The position numbers were made by a program, and so were the translations under genes. 6,161 nucleotides of DNA, from assembly GCA_003228965.1 (NCBI GenBank), contig QIGP01000162.1:1-6161 (forward strand), read 5' to 3'. The notes under the pieces were generated by a model that saw only the letters and a list, made by a program, of their open reading frames with translations, was not told where the DNA came from and made no database searches. Below, one piece after another: positions 1 to 5,897 of the stretch; within the stretch, counting starts at the first letter, position 1, and every line of letters starts with the position of its first letter. The stretch is from Gammaproteobacteria bacterium. GTDB taxonomy: Bacteria > Pseudomonadota > Gammaproteobacteria > Steroidobacterales > SZUA-146.

Positions 1-16
1 TACTCTAGGCTTGTTC

Positions 17-85
17 ATGTGTGGACTCCAGTTGATGTGCAGTAACTGAAACTATCTCCCCTTTCGGGGGGAGGAGTCCACACAT
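17..85. repeat. 13-bp perfect inverted repeat enclosing a GC-rich hairpin
   Basis: ATGTGTGGACTCC at 17-29 is exactly reverse-complemented at 73-85, with 43 bp between the arms. Inside lies a second small hairpin, CTCCCC (56-61) with GGGGAG (68-73), sharing its last base with the outer right arm. The structure lies downstream of the bkd operon in its direction of transcription, so it could act on the 3' end of that transcript. On the minus strand the inner hairpin is followed only by ATAGTTT, which is not a clean U-tract, so I do not call it an intrinsic terminator. The right arm ends exactly where copy A of the palindromic element begins, and copy A lacks its outermost left bases there. A small insertion with terminal inverted repeats is the alternative reading. 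Confidence 0.6.
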
Positions 86-193
86 CGAGCCTGAAGGGCG
101 CGGCAATCTCGTGACGTTACGGTATCTTGAATTAGTGACGACTAGGTACCCGGAAGGAGATTGCCACACCCGCTTTGCGGGTTCGCAATGACG
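86..193. repeat. Palindromic interspersed element, copy A (left end truncated)
   Basis: The left arm at 86-110 and right arm at 157-193 flank a 46-bp core (111-156). The inner stem is GGCAATCTC (102-110) against GAGATTGCC (157-165). Each arm holds its own mini-hairpin: GCCT-GAA-GGGC at 89-99 and CCCGC-TTT-GCGGG at 169-181. The arms match copy B (4192-4307) at 23 of 24 left-arm bases and 35 of 37 right-arm bases. The outer left segment that should pair with TCGCAATGACG at the right end is missing. There is no coding capacity. It resembles the short intergenic palindromes beginning GTCATTGCGAG known from many bacterial genomes, whose spurious translations contain RHCE-like strings. Whether it is a transposase-mobilised MITE or a REP-like sequence cannot be decided here. 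Confidence 0.75.
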
Positions 194-329
194 GGGTGAC
201 GCTTGCGTTTCAGGCAATGACGGGGTGATGCTTGCGTTTCAGGTAATGACGGGGTGACGCTTGCGTTTCAGGCAATGACGGGGTGACGCTTGCGTTTCAG
301 GTAATGACGGGGTGACGCTTGCGTTTCAG
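185..329. repeat. Tandem repeat, five 29-bp units
   Basis: Five head-to-tail units of exactly 29 bp start at 185, 214, 243, 272 and 301. They vary only at unit position 2 (C, C, T, C, T) and position 16 (T in unit 2 only). The first nine bases of unit 1, GCAATGACG, are the right terminus of copy A. The other 20 bases are flanking DNA containing ACGCTTGCGT. The near-identity indicates recent expansion. The array ends at 329, six bases before the bkdB stop codon, so it must be present in any read-through bkd transcript. There are no spacers, so it is not a CRISPR. The 29-bp unit is not a codon multiple, so it is not a coding repeat. Confidence 0.95.
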
Positions 330-335
330 GTTGCG

Positions 336-1637
336 CTAACCACCTGCAAACGTATTGCCCGGATTTTCCAACAACTCTTTAATTGCCTGAATAAATTCAG
401 CCGCGTCGTAGCCGTCGACAAAGCGGTGGTCGAACGAAGCCGAAATGTTCATCATGCGGCGAATGTGTATGCCGCCGTCAACGACCATGGGTCGGTCAAC
501 CGCGCGGTTTACGCCAATGATGGATACTTCGGGTTGATTGATCACAGGGGTAGAAGCAATGCCGCCAAGCTTGCCAAGGCTTGTGACCGTAATCGTTGAA
601 CCAGTGAGTTGACTTTTGGATGCCGAGCCGTCGCGCGCTGCGAGCGTCACCGCACCTATGGCCTGTGCCAGTTGTGGTAGTGACATGGCTTCGGCGTGAT
701 GAACAACCGGGACTTTAAGGCCGTCAGGTGTTTGCGTTGCAATGCCTGCGTGCACCGATTCGTGTTGAACGATGACATTGCGCTCTTTGTCGTATAACGC
801 GTTGCACTGAGGAAAGCTGGACAGTGCTTTGGCCACGCACTGGACTAGCAATGGCAGGTACGAGAACTTGACGTTGTACTGTGCGTATTGCTGGTTTAGT
901 GCTTGCCTGAAATGTTCAAGATCCGTGACATCGATTTCTTCGACATACGAAAAATGCGGAATTTCTCTCTTACTGCTACTCATGCGCTGCGCAATGATAC
1001 GCCGCATTCCGATTACTTTAATTTCCTTTGCACCGACACGCTTACTGGGCCTGACCGGAGCCGGGCCGCGTTTGAGTTTGGCAAGATGGTCTTCAAAATC
1101 CGCTCGCTGGATACGTCCTCGCGGCCCACTGCCTTCTATTAGTGCAAGGTCAATGTGATGTTCGCTCGCTAGTCGCCGGATAACAGGTGATGTCAGTACT
1201 CTGCCTGTAGTAACGCTTTTTGGAATACCAGCCGCTACGGGTGTCGCCGAGGGCAGGCTGCCGCCAATATTTACTGCGGGTAGTTCCGGTACTGTTGCCG
1301 TCGTTGCTTCAAGCGGTGTTGGTGGTGTTGGTGGCGCCGCAGCCGGTTTGGCCGCAGGGGCAGCTGCTACAGGGCTGGCACTGACGGCTACGTTAGTATC
1401 AGTTTCAAACACAACGAGCGGCGCACCTACTGCAATAATGTCTCCAAGCTCGCCACCCAGTCTGGTAATGGTACCGGTAACAGGTGCCGGTACTTCTACC
1501 GCGGCCTTATCGGTAAGCATGTCGGCTATCGGATCGTCTTCTTTAACGAAGTCGCCCACTTTAACGTGCCATGCGGAAACTTCGGCTTCCACGGTACCCT
1601 CACCAAGATCGGGCAGCGTGAATATGTGCTCACTCAT
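336..1637 (-). CDS. bkdB: Branched-chain 2-oxoacid dehydrogenase E2 (dihydrolipoamide acyltransferase)
   Basis: This 433-residue E2 core subunit transfers branched acyl groups from lipoamide to CoA in the cytoplasmic BCKDH complex. Residues 3-78 form a single lipoyl domain with lipoylated Lys44 in the TDKA motif. Residues about 83-140 are an Ala/Pro-rich swinging linker. Residues about 147-185 form the peripheral subunit-binding domain (SPVIRRLA, then GSGPRGRI). Residues about 205-430 form the catalytic domain ending in HRFVDG, with His404 and Asp408 as the expected catalytic pair. Length and single-lipoyl layout fit Pseudomonas-type BkdB. The ATG overlaps the bkdA2 stop by four bases (ATGA), and a GAGGGAG ribosome site at 1643-1649 lies five bases upstream, so translational coupling is likely. 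The specific BCKDH rather than PDH assignment rests on the adjacent BkdA1 and BkdA2. No E3 gene follows in the window. Confidence 0.95.
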   Translation of the reverse strand: MSEHIFTLPDLGEGTVEAEVSAWHVKVGDFVKEDDPIADMLTDKAAVEVPAPVTGTITRLGGELGDIIAVGAPLVVFETDTNVAVSASPVAAAPAAKPAAAPPTPPTPLEATTATVPELPAVNIGGSLPSATPVAAGIPKSVTTGRVLTSPVIRRLASEHHIDLALIEGSGPRGRIQRADFEDHLAKLKRGPAPVRPSKRVGAKEIKVIGMRRIIAQRMSSSKREIPHFSYVEEIDVTDLEHFRQALNQQYAQYNVKFSYLPLLVQCVAKALSSFPQCNALYDKERNVIVQHESVHAGIATQTPDGLKVPVVHHAEAMSLPQLAQAIGAVTLAARDGSASKSQLTGSTITVTSLGKLGGIASTPVINQPEVSIIGVNRAVDRPMVVDGGIHIRRMMNISASFDHRFVDGYDAAEFIQAIKELLENPGNTFAGG

Positions 1638-2653
1638 GCGGACTCCCTCATGACTTTTTCAATGGCCGCTATGATGCGACTCGGACCCGGGAAGTACTCC
1701 CACTCGAAGGCGTGTGGATAGGGTGTGTCCCAGCCGGTTACGCGCTGAATGGGGGCCGACAAATTCCAGAAGCAGCGTTCCTGAATTTGAGCGGACAGCT
1801 CCGCACCGAAACCGCTAAAGCGTGTGGCTTCGTGCACAATCAGGCAGCGTCCGGTTTTATCCACCGATTTAACAAGAGTGTCTATATCTAGTGGCAGCAT
1901 TGAGCGCAAATCGATAATTTCGGCATCGAGTTCATTGTCGCGTACCACAGCTTCACACACGTGAACCATGGTGCCGTAAGTGATGATGGTCAGGTCGGAG
2001 CCCGAACGAACCACATCGGCTTTGCCGATGGGTAACGAATAGTAACCTTCGTCGACCTCGCCTTTGGGGTGGCTTGCCCAGGTGCTGGCGGGTTGTTTCG
2101 GGTTGCCGAAAAACGGCCCGTTGTATAGACGTTTGGGTTCAAAAAAGACCACGGGATCGTCGTCTTCAATGCTCGCGATGAGCAAGCCTTTGGCGTCGTA
2201 GGGATTAGACGGCATGACCACTTTAATGCCGCAAATGTGGGTGAATATGCCTTCAGGGCTTTGCGAATGGGTTTGACCACCGCGAATACCACCGCCGCAC
2301 GGTGAGCGCAAAGTAACCGGAGACGTGAAATCGCCGGCGCTACGATAACGCAACCGGGCGAGCTCGCTGACAATTTGGTCGAATGCCGGGTAAATGTAGT
2401 CGGCAAACTGAATTTCGGCGACTGGTCGCAAGCCGTTAACACCCATGCCAATGGCCGTTCCAACGATGCCGGCTTCGGATATGGGCGTGTCAAAAACGCG
2501 TTTCTCGCCGTAGCGTTCCTGCAAGCCAGCCGTGCAGTTAAACACGCCGCCGAAATAGCCGACGTCCTGCCCCATAACAATAACGGTGGGGTCGCGTTCC
2601 ATCATCACGTCCATTGCCGAGTTCAGGGCCTGGACCATGTTCATCTTTGCCAT
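1634..2653 (-). CDS. bkdA2: Branched-chain 2-oxoacid dehydrogenase E1 beta subunit
   Basis: This 339-residue beta subunit of the thiamine-diphosphate-dependent E1 decarboxylase pairs with BkdA1 as an alpha2-beta2 heterotetramer. The N-terminal transketolase-like pyrimidine-binding domain carries FDTPISEAG at 54-62, with Glu60 as the expected cofactor-activating glutamate, and FADYIYPAFDQ at 83-93. GGQTHSQSPEG at 125-135 contains the active-site His129 region. The C-terminal transketolase domain (about 205-335) includes VDKTGRCLIVHEA at 264-276 and ends in TPYPHAFEWEYFPGPSR, a tail I recognise from bacterial BkdA2. Length is normal and no key motif is missing. It starts at ATG with an AAGAAGG ribosome site at 2663-2669, nine bases upstream and overlapping the bkdA1 stop codon. 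The 14-bp gap from bkdA1 and the 4-bp overlap with bkdB support one operon. Confidence 0.95.
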   Translation of the reverse strand: MAKMNMVQALNSAMDVMMERDPTVIVMGQDVGYFGGVFNCTAGLQERYGEKRVFDTPISEAGIVGTAIGMGVNGLRPVAEIQFADYIYPAFDQIVSELARLRYRSAGDFTSPVTLRSPCGGGIRGGQTHSQSPEGIFTHICGIKVVMPSNPYDAKGLLIASIEDDDPVVFFEPKRLYNGPFFGNPKQPASTWASHPKGEVDEGYYSLPIGKADVVRSGSDLTIITYGTMVHVCEAVVRDNELDAEIIDLRSMLPLDIDTLVKSVDKTGRCLIVHEATRFSGFGAELSAQIQERCFWNLSAPIQRVTGWDTPYPHAFEWEYFPGPSRIIAAIEKVMRESA

Positions 2654-2667
2654 CAGTGAATGCCTTC

Positions 2668-3909
2668 TTATTGATTCTGTAGTTGGCGTTTGAGCTTTTC
2701 GCGCTGCGCAACCAAATGATCGGGGATGTCTTTGTAGACGTCATCGAACATAGAGTCGACTGCAAAACTGCTGCCTTCTTCGGTGGTGCCGTACGACAGC
2801 GCTTCTTGCCAGCTGTCGACCATGCTCGCATCGAGTTTGGTAATGAGTTCGTCGTGTTCTTCTTGCGTCCACACGCCCAGACCCACCAAATGTTTCTTCA
2901 AGCGCTCAACCGGATCGCCAAGTGGAAAATGATCCTGTTCGTCTTTGGCACGGTAACGAGTGGGGTCGTCGCTGGTTGAGTGGGCTGAAGCCCGGTAGGT
3001 CACGTGCTCAATGAGTGTTGGCCCACCGCCGGTACGGGCGCGTTCAGCGGCCCATTCGGTCACGGCGTAAATTGCCAGGAAATCGTTGCCATCTACGCGT
3101 ATGCCCGGCATGCCGTAGCCAGGCCCGCGGGCGGCAAACGGACTGTCTTGTCCACCAGCGATGCCTTGAAACGTTGATATAGCCCACTGGTTGTTGACGA
3201 CGTTAATTATGCAAGGCGCCTGATAGACGTTCGCGAAGGTCAGGGCGTTGTGGTAATCGGACTCGGCGGTGCTGCCTTCACCGGTCCACGTAACCGCAAG
3301 GTGGTCTTCGCCTTTGATCGCAGAGGCCATGGCCCAGCCGACGGCTTGTGGCACCTGCGTGGTCAGGTTGCCTGAAATGGAGAATATGTTTTTCTCTTTC
3401 CAGTGATACATGATCGGTAGCTGGCGACCACGACACATGTCGCGGGCGTTGGACAGGCACTGGCACATGAGATCAACTACAGGTCGTTCACGCGCAAAAT
3501 ACAGGCCTTGATTGCGGTAGCTTGGGAACAGCATGTCGCCTTCGCGAAGGGCCAGGCCCTGCGCAATGGATATGGCTTCTTCACCACGGCACTGTATGTA
3601 GAAAGAGATTTTGCCCTGTCGATGAACTTTGAGCATGCGGTCATCGAAGGCGCGAACAGCCAGCATGAGTTTTAGTCCGTGCCTGAGCTTTTCTACGGAC
3701 AGGCCCGGGTTCCAGCTTCCCTGGGCCACGCCGTTGTCGTCCAGGACGCGGACAAGCTGTTTGGACAGATATTCGGTGTCGCTGACAGGGGCATGGACTG
3801 CTGGTTTGTCGACGCTGCCCGCTTGCGACAGTTTCAGGTAACTGAAATCGGGTTTTTCGCCGGGGCGCGCTGGCGCACCGGGAACGCGTAGTTGAGGTTT
3901 TTGAGACAC
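2668..3909 (-). CDS. bkdA1: Branched-chain 2-oxoacid dehydrogenase E1 alpha subunit
   Basis: This 413-residue alpha subunit catalyses thiamine-diphosphate-dependent decarboxylation of the 2-oxoacids from Val, Leu and Ile and reductive acylation of E2 lipoamide. The cofactor-binding motif starts at GEG (210-212) and ends at NN (239-240), followed by QWAIST. HSTSDD at 310-315 is the conserved loop that in mammalian BCKDHA carries the regulatory phosphoserines; no bacterial kinase is implied. The extended N-terminus (PGAPARPGEKPDFSYLKL, about 10-27) and overall length match Pseudomonas BkdA1 from memory, which separates it from PDH-type E1 alpha. The start is GTG at 3909, chosen because a strong AGGAG (3917-3921) lies seven bases upstream. 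It is the first gene of the bkdA1-bkdA2-bkdB operon, with 14 bp to bkdA2. Confidence 0.95.
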   Translation of the reverse strand: MSQKPQLRVPGAPARPGEKPDFSYLKLSQAGSVDKPAVHAPVSDTEYLSKQLVRVLDDNGVAQGSWNPGLSVEKLRHGLKLMLAVRAFDDRMLKVHRQGKISFYIQCRGEEAISIAQGLALREGDMLFPSYRNQGLYFARERPVVDLMCQCLSNARDMCRGRQLPIMYHWKEKNIFSISGNLTTQVPQAVGWAMASAIKGEDHLAVTWTGEGSTAESDYHNALTFANVYQAPCIINVVNNQWAISTFQGIAGGQDSPFAARGPGYGMPGIRVDGNDFLAIYAVTEWAAERARTGGGPTLIEHVTYRASAHSTSDDPTRYRAKDEQDHFPLGDPVERLKKHLVGLGVWTQEEHDELITKLDASMVDSWQEALSYGTTEEGSSFAVDSMFDDVYKDIPDHLVAQREKLKRQLQNQ

Positions 3910-3916
3910 GCTGCTA

Positions 3917-3921
3917 CTCCT
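3917..3921 (-). promoter_or_regulatory. Ribosome binding site of bkdA1
   Basis: The minus strand reads CAGGAG, seven bases of spacer, then GTG at 3909-3907. This near-consensus Shine-Dalgarno fixes the non-ATG start of bkdA1. Confidence 0.75.
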
Positions 3922-3929
3922 GCAGGTAA

Positions 3930-3958
3930 CTTAAAACGTAGCGAATACACAGCGCCAA
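3930..3958 (-). promoter_or_regulatory. Candidate proximal bkd promoter
   Basis: The minus strand has TTGGCG (-35-like, 3958-3953), a 17-bp spacer and TTTAAG (-10-like, 3935-3930), each matching four of six sigma-70 consensus bases. The -35 lies inside the right arm (in transcript sense) of the palindrome at 3952-3970, a typical repressor arrangement. The drawback is that the predicted transcript would start almost at the ribosome site, leaving a leader of only about 13 nt. The distal candidate at 4043-4048 is therefore an alternative. Confidence 0.25.
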
Positions 3959-3970
3959 AGTATTTGGCGC
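3952..3970. promoter_or_regulatory. Perfect palindrome upstream of bkdA1, possible operator
   Basis: GCGCCAAAGTATTTGGCGC consists of 8-bp perfect arms around GTA. It sits 43-61 bases upstream of the bkdA1 start and overlaps the -35-like hexamer of the proximal promoter candidate. Symmetry, length and position suit a dimeric repressor or activator site. If transcribed from the distal promoter it would instead form a leader hairpin. It does not match the Lrp/BkdR or LiuR patterns I remember, so no regulator is named. Confidence 0.5.
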
Positions 3971-4016
3971 AGACCAACGCACACAAAGGGTGCACCTGGA
4001 CATCGGATTCGAAGGC

Positions 4017-4048
4017 CGGACCGGTGTTGGTCCGAGCAGCTAATTATA
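4017..4048 (-). promoter_or_regulatory. Distal bkd promoter candidate with small inverted repeat
   Basis: The minus strand contains a perfect TATAAT at 4048-4043, but no good -35 at 16-18 bp upstream. Just downstream of it, CGGACC (4017-4022) and GGTCCG (4029-4034) form a 6-bp inverted repeat with a 6-base loop, close to the predicted transcription start near 4036. This could be an operator or a hairpin at the 5' end of a ~127-nt leader. The plus strand here reads TGGTCCGA (4028-4035), the core of the E. coli FadR operator as I remember it, though the outer positions match only in part. Confidence 0.3.
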
Positions 4049-4116
4049 AATGAAACTAATTCGCCCTGCCGATTCTATTTGGCGTCGCTTTAGAGACTGG
4101 GTAGGAACCTTCATAC

Positions 4117-4191
4117 GGTCATTGCTAGCGCGAAGGGGTTACATCATTGCAAGCCCGGAGTATTTACGTCGTGGCCAGTTATGAGTAGTTA
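4117..4191. repeat. Degenerate tandem repeat, three 25-bp units
   Basis: Units start at 4117, 4142 and 4167, and copy B begins exactly one period later at 4192. Each unit resembles the left terminus of copy B (CGTCATTGCGAG-like start) and ends in TTA. By hand, units 1 and 2 share 17 of 25 bases, 2 and 3 share 16, and 1 and 3 share 14. Unit 3 is the weakest match to the element end, with 9 of the first 12 bases. The reading is that the left end of the element was also tandemly amplified, long enough ago for the copies to diverge. Confidence 0.55.
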
Positions 4192-4307
4192 CGTCATTGC
4201 GAGCCCGAAGGGCGCGGCAATCTCTTAACGCTACTGTGACCTAACTGATTGAATCCACAGTAATCTGACGGAGATTGCCACACCCGCTTCGCGGCTTCGC
4301 AATGACG
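4192..4307. repeat. Palindromic interspersed element, copy B (complete)
   Basis: The outer stem is CGTCATTGCGA (4192-4202) against TCGCAATGACG (4297-4307), a perfect 11 bp. The inner stem is GGCAATCTC (4216-4224) against GAGATTGCC (4271-4279), a perfect 9 bp. Between outer and inner segments each arm holds a mini-hairpin: GCCC-GAA-GGGC (4203-4213) and CCGC-TTC-GCGG (4284-4294). The core is 46 bp (4225-4270), the same length as in copy A and 25 of 46 identical without gaps. No target-site duplication is recognisable because tandem arrays flank both ends. It lies between the bkd promoter region and the 3' end of the permease gene. Confidence 0.8.
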
Positions 4308-4433
4308 GGATTAAGGCGGCCACACCTGCTTCGCGGCTGCGCAATGACGGGATTAAGGCGGCCACACCTGCTTCGCGGCTGCGCAATGACGGGATTAAGG
4401 CGGCCACACCCGTTTCGCGGCTGCGCAATTACG
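4277..4433. repeat. Tandem repeat, 3.7 units of 42 bp
   Basis: Units start at 4277, 4319, 4361 and 4403, the last broken off near 4433. Unit 1 begins inside the right arm of copy B and comprises its distal 31 bases plus 11 bases of flank (GGATTAAGGCG). Units 2 and 3 are identical, and unit 1 differs from them at a few positions. Because 42 is a multiple of three, one minus-strand frame stays open with a 14-residue repeat; I treat that as a by-product. The array lies downstream of the permease stop codon at 4490. Confidence 0.95.
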
Positions 4434-4447
4434 ATGTGAAAGTTTTT

Positions 4448-4470
4448 ATGCAGCCTCTTAAGAGACGCAT
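4448..4470. other. Weak imperfect stem-loop downstream of the permease gene
   Basis: CTCTTAAGAG (4455-4464) is a 10-bp palindrome framed by ATGC (4448-4451) and GCAT (4467-4470). On the minus strand, about 20 bases after the permease stop, the structure is followed by AAAAAC rather than a U-tract, so it does not qualify as an intrinsic terminator. No other terminator is visible between the permease stop and the repeats. The element itself may end or stabilise the transcript. Confidence 0.3.
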
Positions 4471-4489
4471 GAATTGGTGCAGTGCAAAA

Positions 4490-5821
4490 TCAATCTGATT
4501 TTCGTGTGAGCAGGAAGTATACGAAGAATCCGAAGGCAATTAAAACCGCTCCCCATAGAGCCTCACGCGGACGGTTTAGTGCGATATGGCAGATTGTCCA
4601 GCCGGTTAGTCCCAGAAAGATCAACGGCGTAGCAGGGTATCCCCAGGCCGAAAAAGGACGTGGTTCATCGGTGCGCGTAACCCGCAGTACAAATAAAGCG
4701 AGCACGGTAACTAAGGTATTTAGAGCCAGGATGAAACCGCTGAAGACTAAAATAGACTCGAACGTCGCGGTAACAATAAGCACAAGCGCGATCGCAGCCT
4801 GCACGTAAATTGCTATATAGGGAACGCCGTCTTCGCTTGTCTTGGCCAACGGCGAAAATGCTTTGAAGTCTTCACCAATCATTTGCAGAACACGCGGTGC
4901 CGCCATAATCATGGCGCTGGCTGTGGATATCAACAGCAGCGACAGCAGGGCGCTCGCAATACGGGCCACGTTTTGGCCGAAGGCATACTCTGCCGCGACG
5001 TACACGATCTCGAGTTTGCCGACCATCACTTCTTGCGGCGCAATTTTTAGAAAAGTGAAGTTAACCAACAGATAAATTAGCGTAACTACCGCGGTACCAA
5101 TGGCCAGAATGCGCGGTAGGGAAGTCTGTGGGTGTTCCAATTCCCCTGAAAAATAGGTTGCGGCGTTCCAGCCGGAGTACGCATAACTCACGTAAATCAG
5201 CGATATCGCAAAAGGGCTGCTGAACAGCACGGCTACGTCTGTAGTTGATGGCGTAAATGTGGTGAGCGATTGTGCAGGTGCCATGGCAAGCACGGCAACG
5301 CAGCCGCCAACTACCATAGTTAGTTTGAGTATGGTGAAAATCCATTGCGTTTTGCCACTGCGCTCCCTGGAACTTGCGTGCAAAAACGCCAGAGCAACAA
5401 CCAGGATGCAAGCCGACAGTGTGGGCGGTATTTGAGGTGCAACCAGGTTGAGATATCGCCCGAACGTGATGGCTACCAGCGCCGTAGGGGCAGCGAAACC
5501 GATGGTGGCCGAAATCCAGCCAGAAACAAATCCCAGGGAAGGGTGAATGGCTTCGGACAAGAAATTGTACTCGCCTCCCGAACGCGGTAAACGCGCGCCG
5601 AGTTCGGCGTAGCACAAGGCCCCGCAAAACGCGGTCAGGCCTCCGAGGCCCCAGAGCATGAGTAACGCAAAGCCTGAGGTTATTCCCGCCAGCTGAAAGC
5701 CAAGCGACGTGAACACGCCGGTGCCTATCATGTTGGCGATAATCACAGCGGTTGCGACGCGCGGCGTAAAATAGCGCCGCTGTTTGATCGCTAAGGGTGC
5801 TGAAGGAGAGGGCGAACTCAT
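4490..5821 (-). CDS. APC-superfamily amino acid permease, SLC7/SteT-like
   Basis: This is a predicted inner-membrane amino acid transporter of 443 residues from the ATG at 5821. About twelve hydrophobic segments are visible, roughly at 22-42, 47-71, 96-121, 135-149, 160-181, 196-224, 239-258, 284-312, 333-353, 357-380, 396-415 and 422-438. Family motifs are IGTGVF at 32-37 in TM1 (the APC unwound-helix glycine motif), YAELGARLPRSGGEY at 71-85, and YSGWN (215-219) followed by ELEHPQTSLPR (227-237), typical of LAT/SteT-like members. Substrate and mode (symport or exchange) are not readable. The frame extends to a TTG at 5872, which would add 17 residues and leave only 25 bp to the divergent peroxiredoxin start. 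I prefer the ATG because it leaves a 76-bp promoter gap and a family-like N-terminus, although neither start has a strong ribosome site. Proximity to bkd suggests, but does not show, a link to branched-chain amino acids. Confidence 0.9.
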   Translation of the reverse strand: MSSPSPSAPLAIKQRRYFTPRVATAVIIANMIGTGVFTSLGFQLAGITSGFALLMLWGLGGLTAFCGALCYAELGARLPRSGGEYNFLSEAIHPSLGFVSGWISATIGFAAPTALVAITFGRYLNLVAPQIPPTLSACILVVALAFLHASSRERSGKTQWIFTILKLTMVVGGCVAVLAMAPAQSLTTFTPSTTDVAVLFSSPFAISLIYVSYAYSGWNAATYFSGELEHPQTSLPRILAIGTAVVTLIYLLVNFTFLKIAPQEVMVGKLEIVYVAAEYAFGQNVARIASALLSLLLISTASAMIMAAPRVLQMIGEDFKAFSPLAKTSEDGVPYIAIYVQAAIALVLIVTATFESILVFSGFILALNTLVTVLALFVLRVTRTDEPRPFSAWGYPATPLIFLGLTGWTICHIALNRPREALWGAVLIAFGFFVYFLLTRKSD

Positions 5822-5897
5822 TGTCACGGTTATATCACGCGTGCTTGATAGTTTGCTAAACTTCTCGTTCAACTATTATCCAAAAGGCAGTGCACCC
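5822..5897. promoter_or_regulatory. Divergent intergenic region, permease / peroxiredoxin
   Basis: These 76 bp separate the preferred permease ATG from the peroxiredoxin ATG and must hold, or overlap, both promoters. AT-rich hexamers are present: TATTAT at 5874-5879 on the plus strand, GATAAT at 5880-5875 on the minus strand, and TAAACT at 5857-5862 on the plus strand. None has a good -35 at proper spacing. AAAAGG at 5882-5887, ten bases before the peroxiredoxin ATG, is its likely ribosome site. No operator, such as an OxyR-type site, is recognisable. Confidence 0.4.

Noticed and set aside
50..75. Rho-independent terminator for the bkd operon
   Set aside because: The GC-rich hairpin is present, but on the minus strand it is followed by ATAGTTTCAG rather than a run of U.
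207..210. Tandem-unit ACGCTTGCGT as a repeated protein-binding operator
   Set aside because: Only 4-bp arms with a 2-bp centre. Its repetition follows from the tandem duplication and it sits downstream of genes, not in a promoter.
5..217. Minus-strand 70-codon frame across the left repeats
   Set aside because: It is made of palindromic-element and tandem-repeat sequence (its RHCEPAKR string is typical of translated intergenic palindromes), with no domain.
185..329. CRISPR array or replication-origin iterons
   Set aside because: Units are directly adjacent without spacers, so not CRISPR. No DnaA boxes, AT-rich region or rep gene accompanies them, so an origin is unsupported.
4231..4428. Minus-strand 65-codon frame encoding a 14-residue repeat (REAGVAALIPSL-like)
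   Set aside because: It exists only because the 42-bp repeat is a multiple of three. It has no ribosome site and runs into the element's palindrome; translations of such repeats are a known annotation artefact.
5061..5627. 188-codon minus-strand frame inside the permease gene
   Set aside because: It is an alternative frame of a strongly supported transporter gene and shows no membrane segments or known motif.
5853..5879. TTGCTA / TATTAT as the peroxiredoxin promoter
   Set aside because: The spacer is only 15 bp and the implied start near 5886 would fall within the likely ribosome site AAAAGG, leaving it out of the mRNA.
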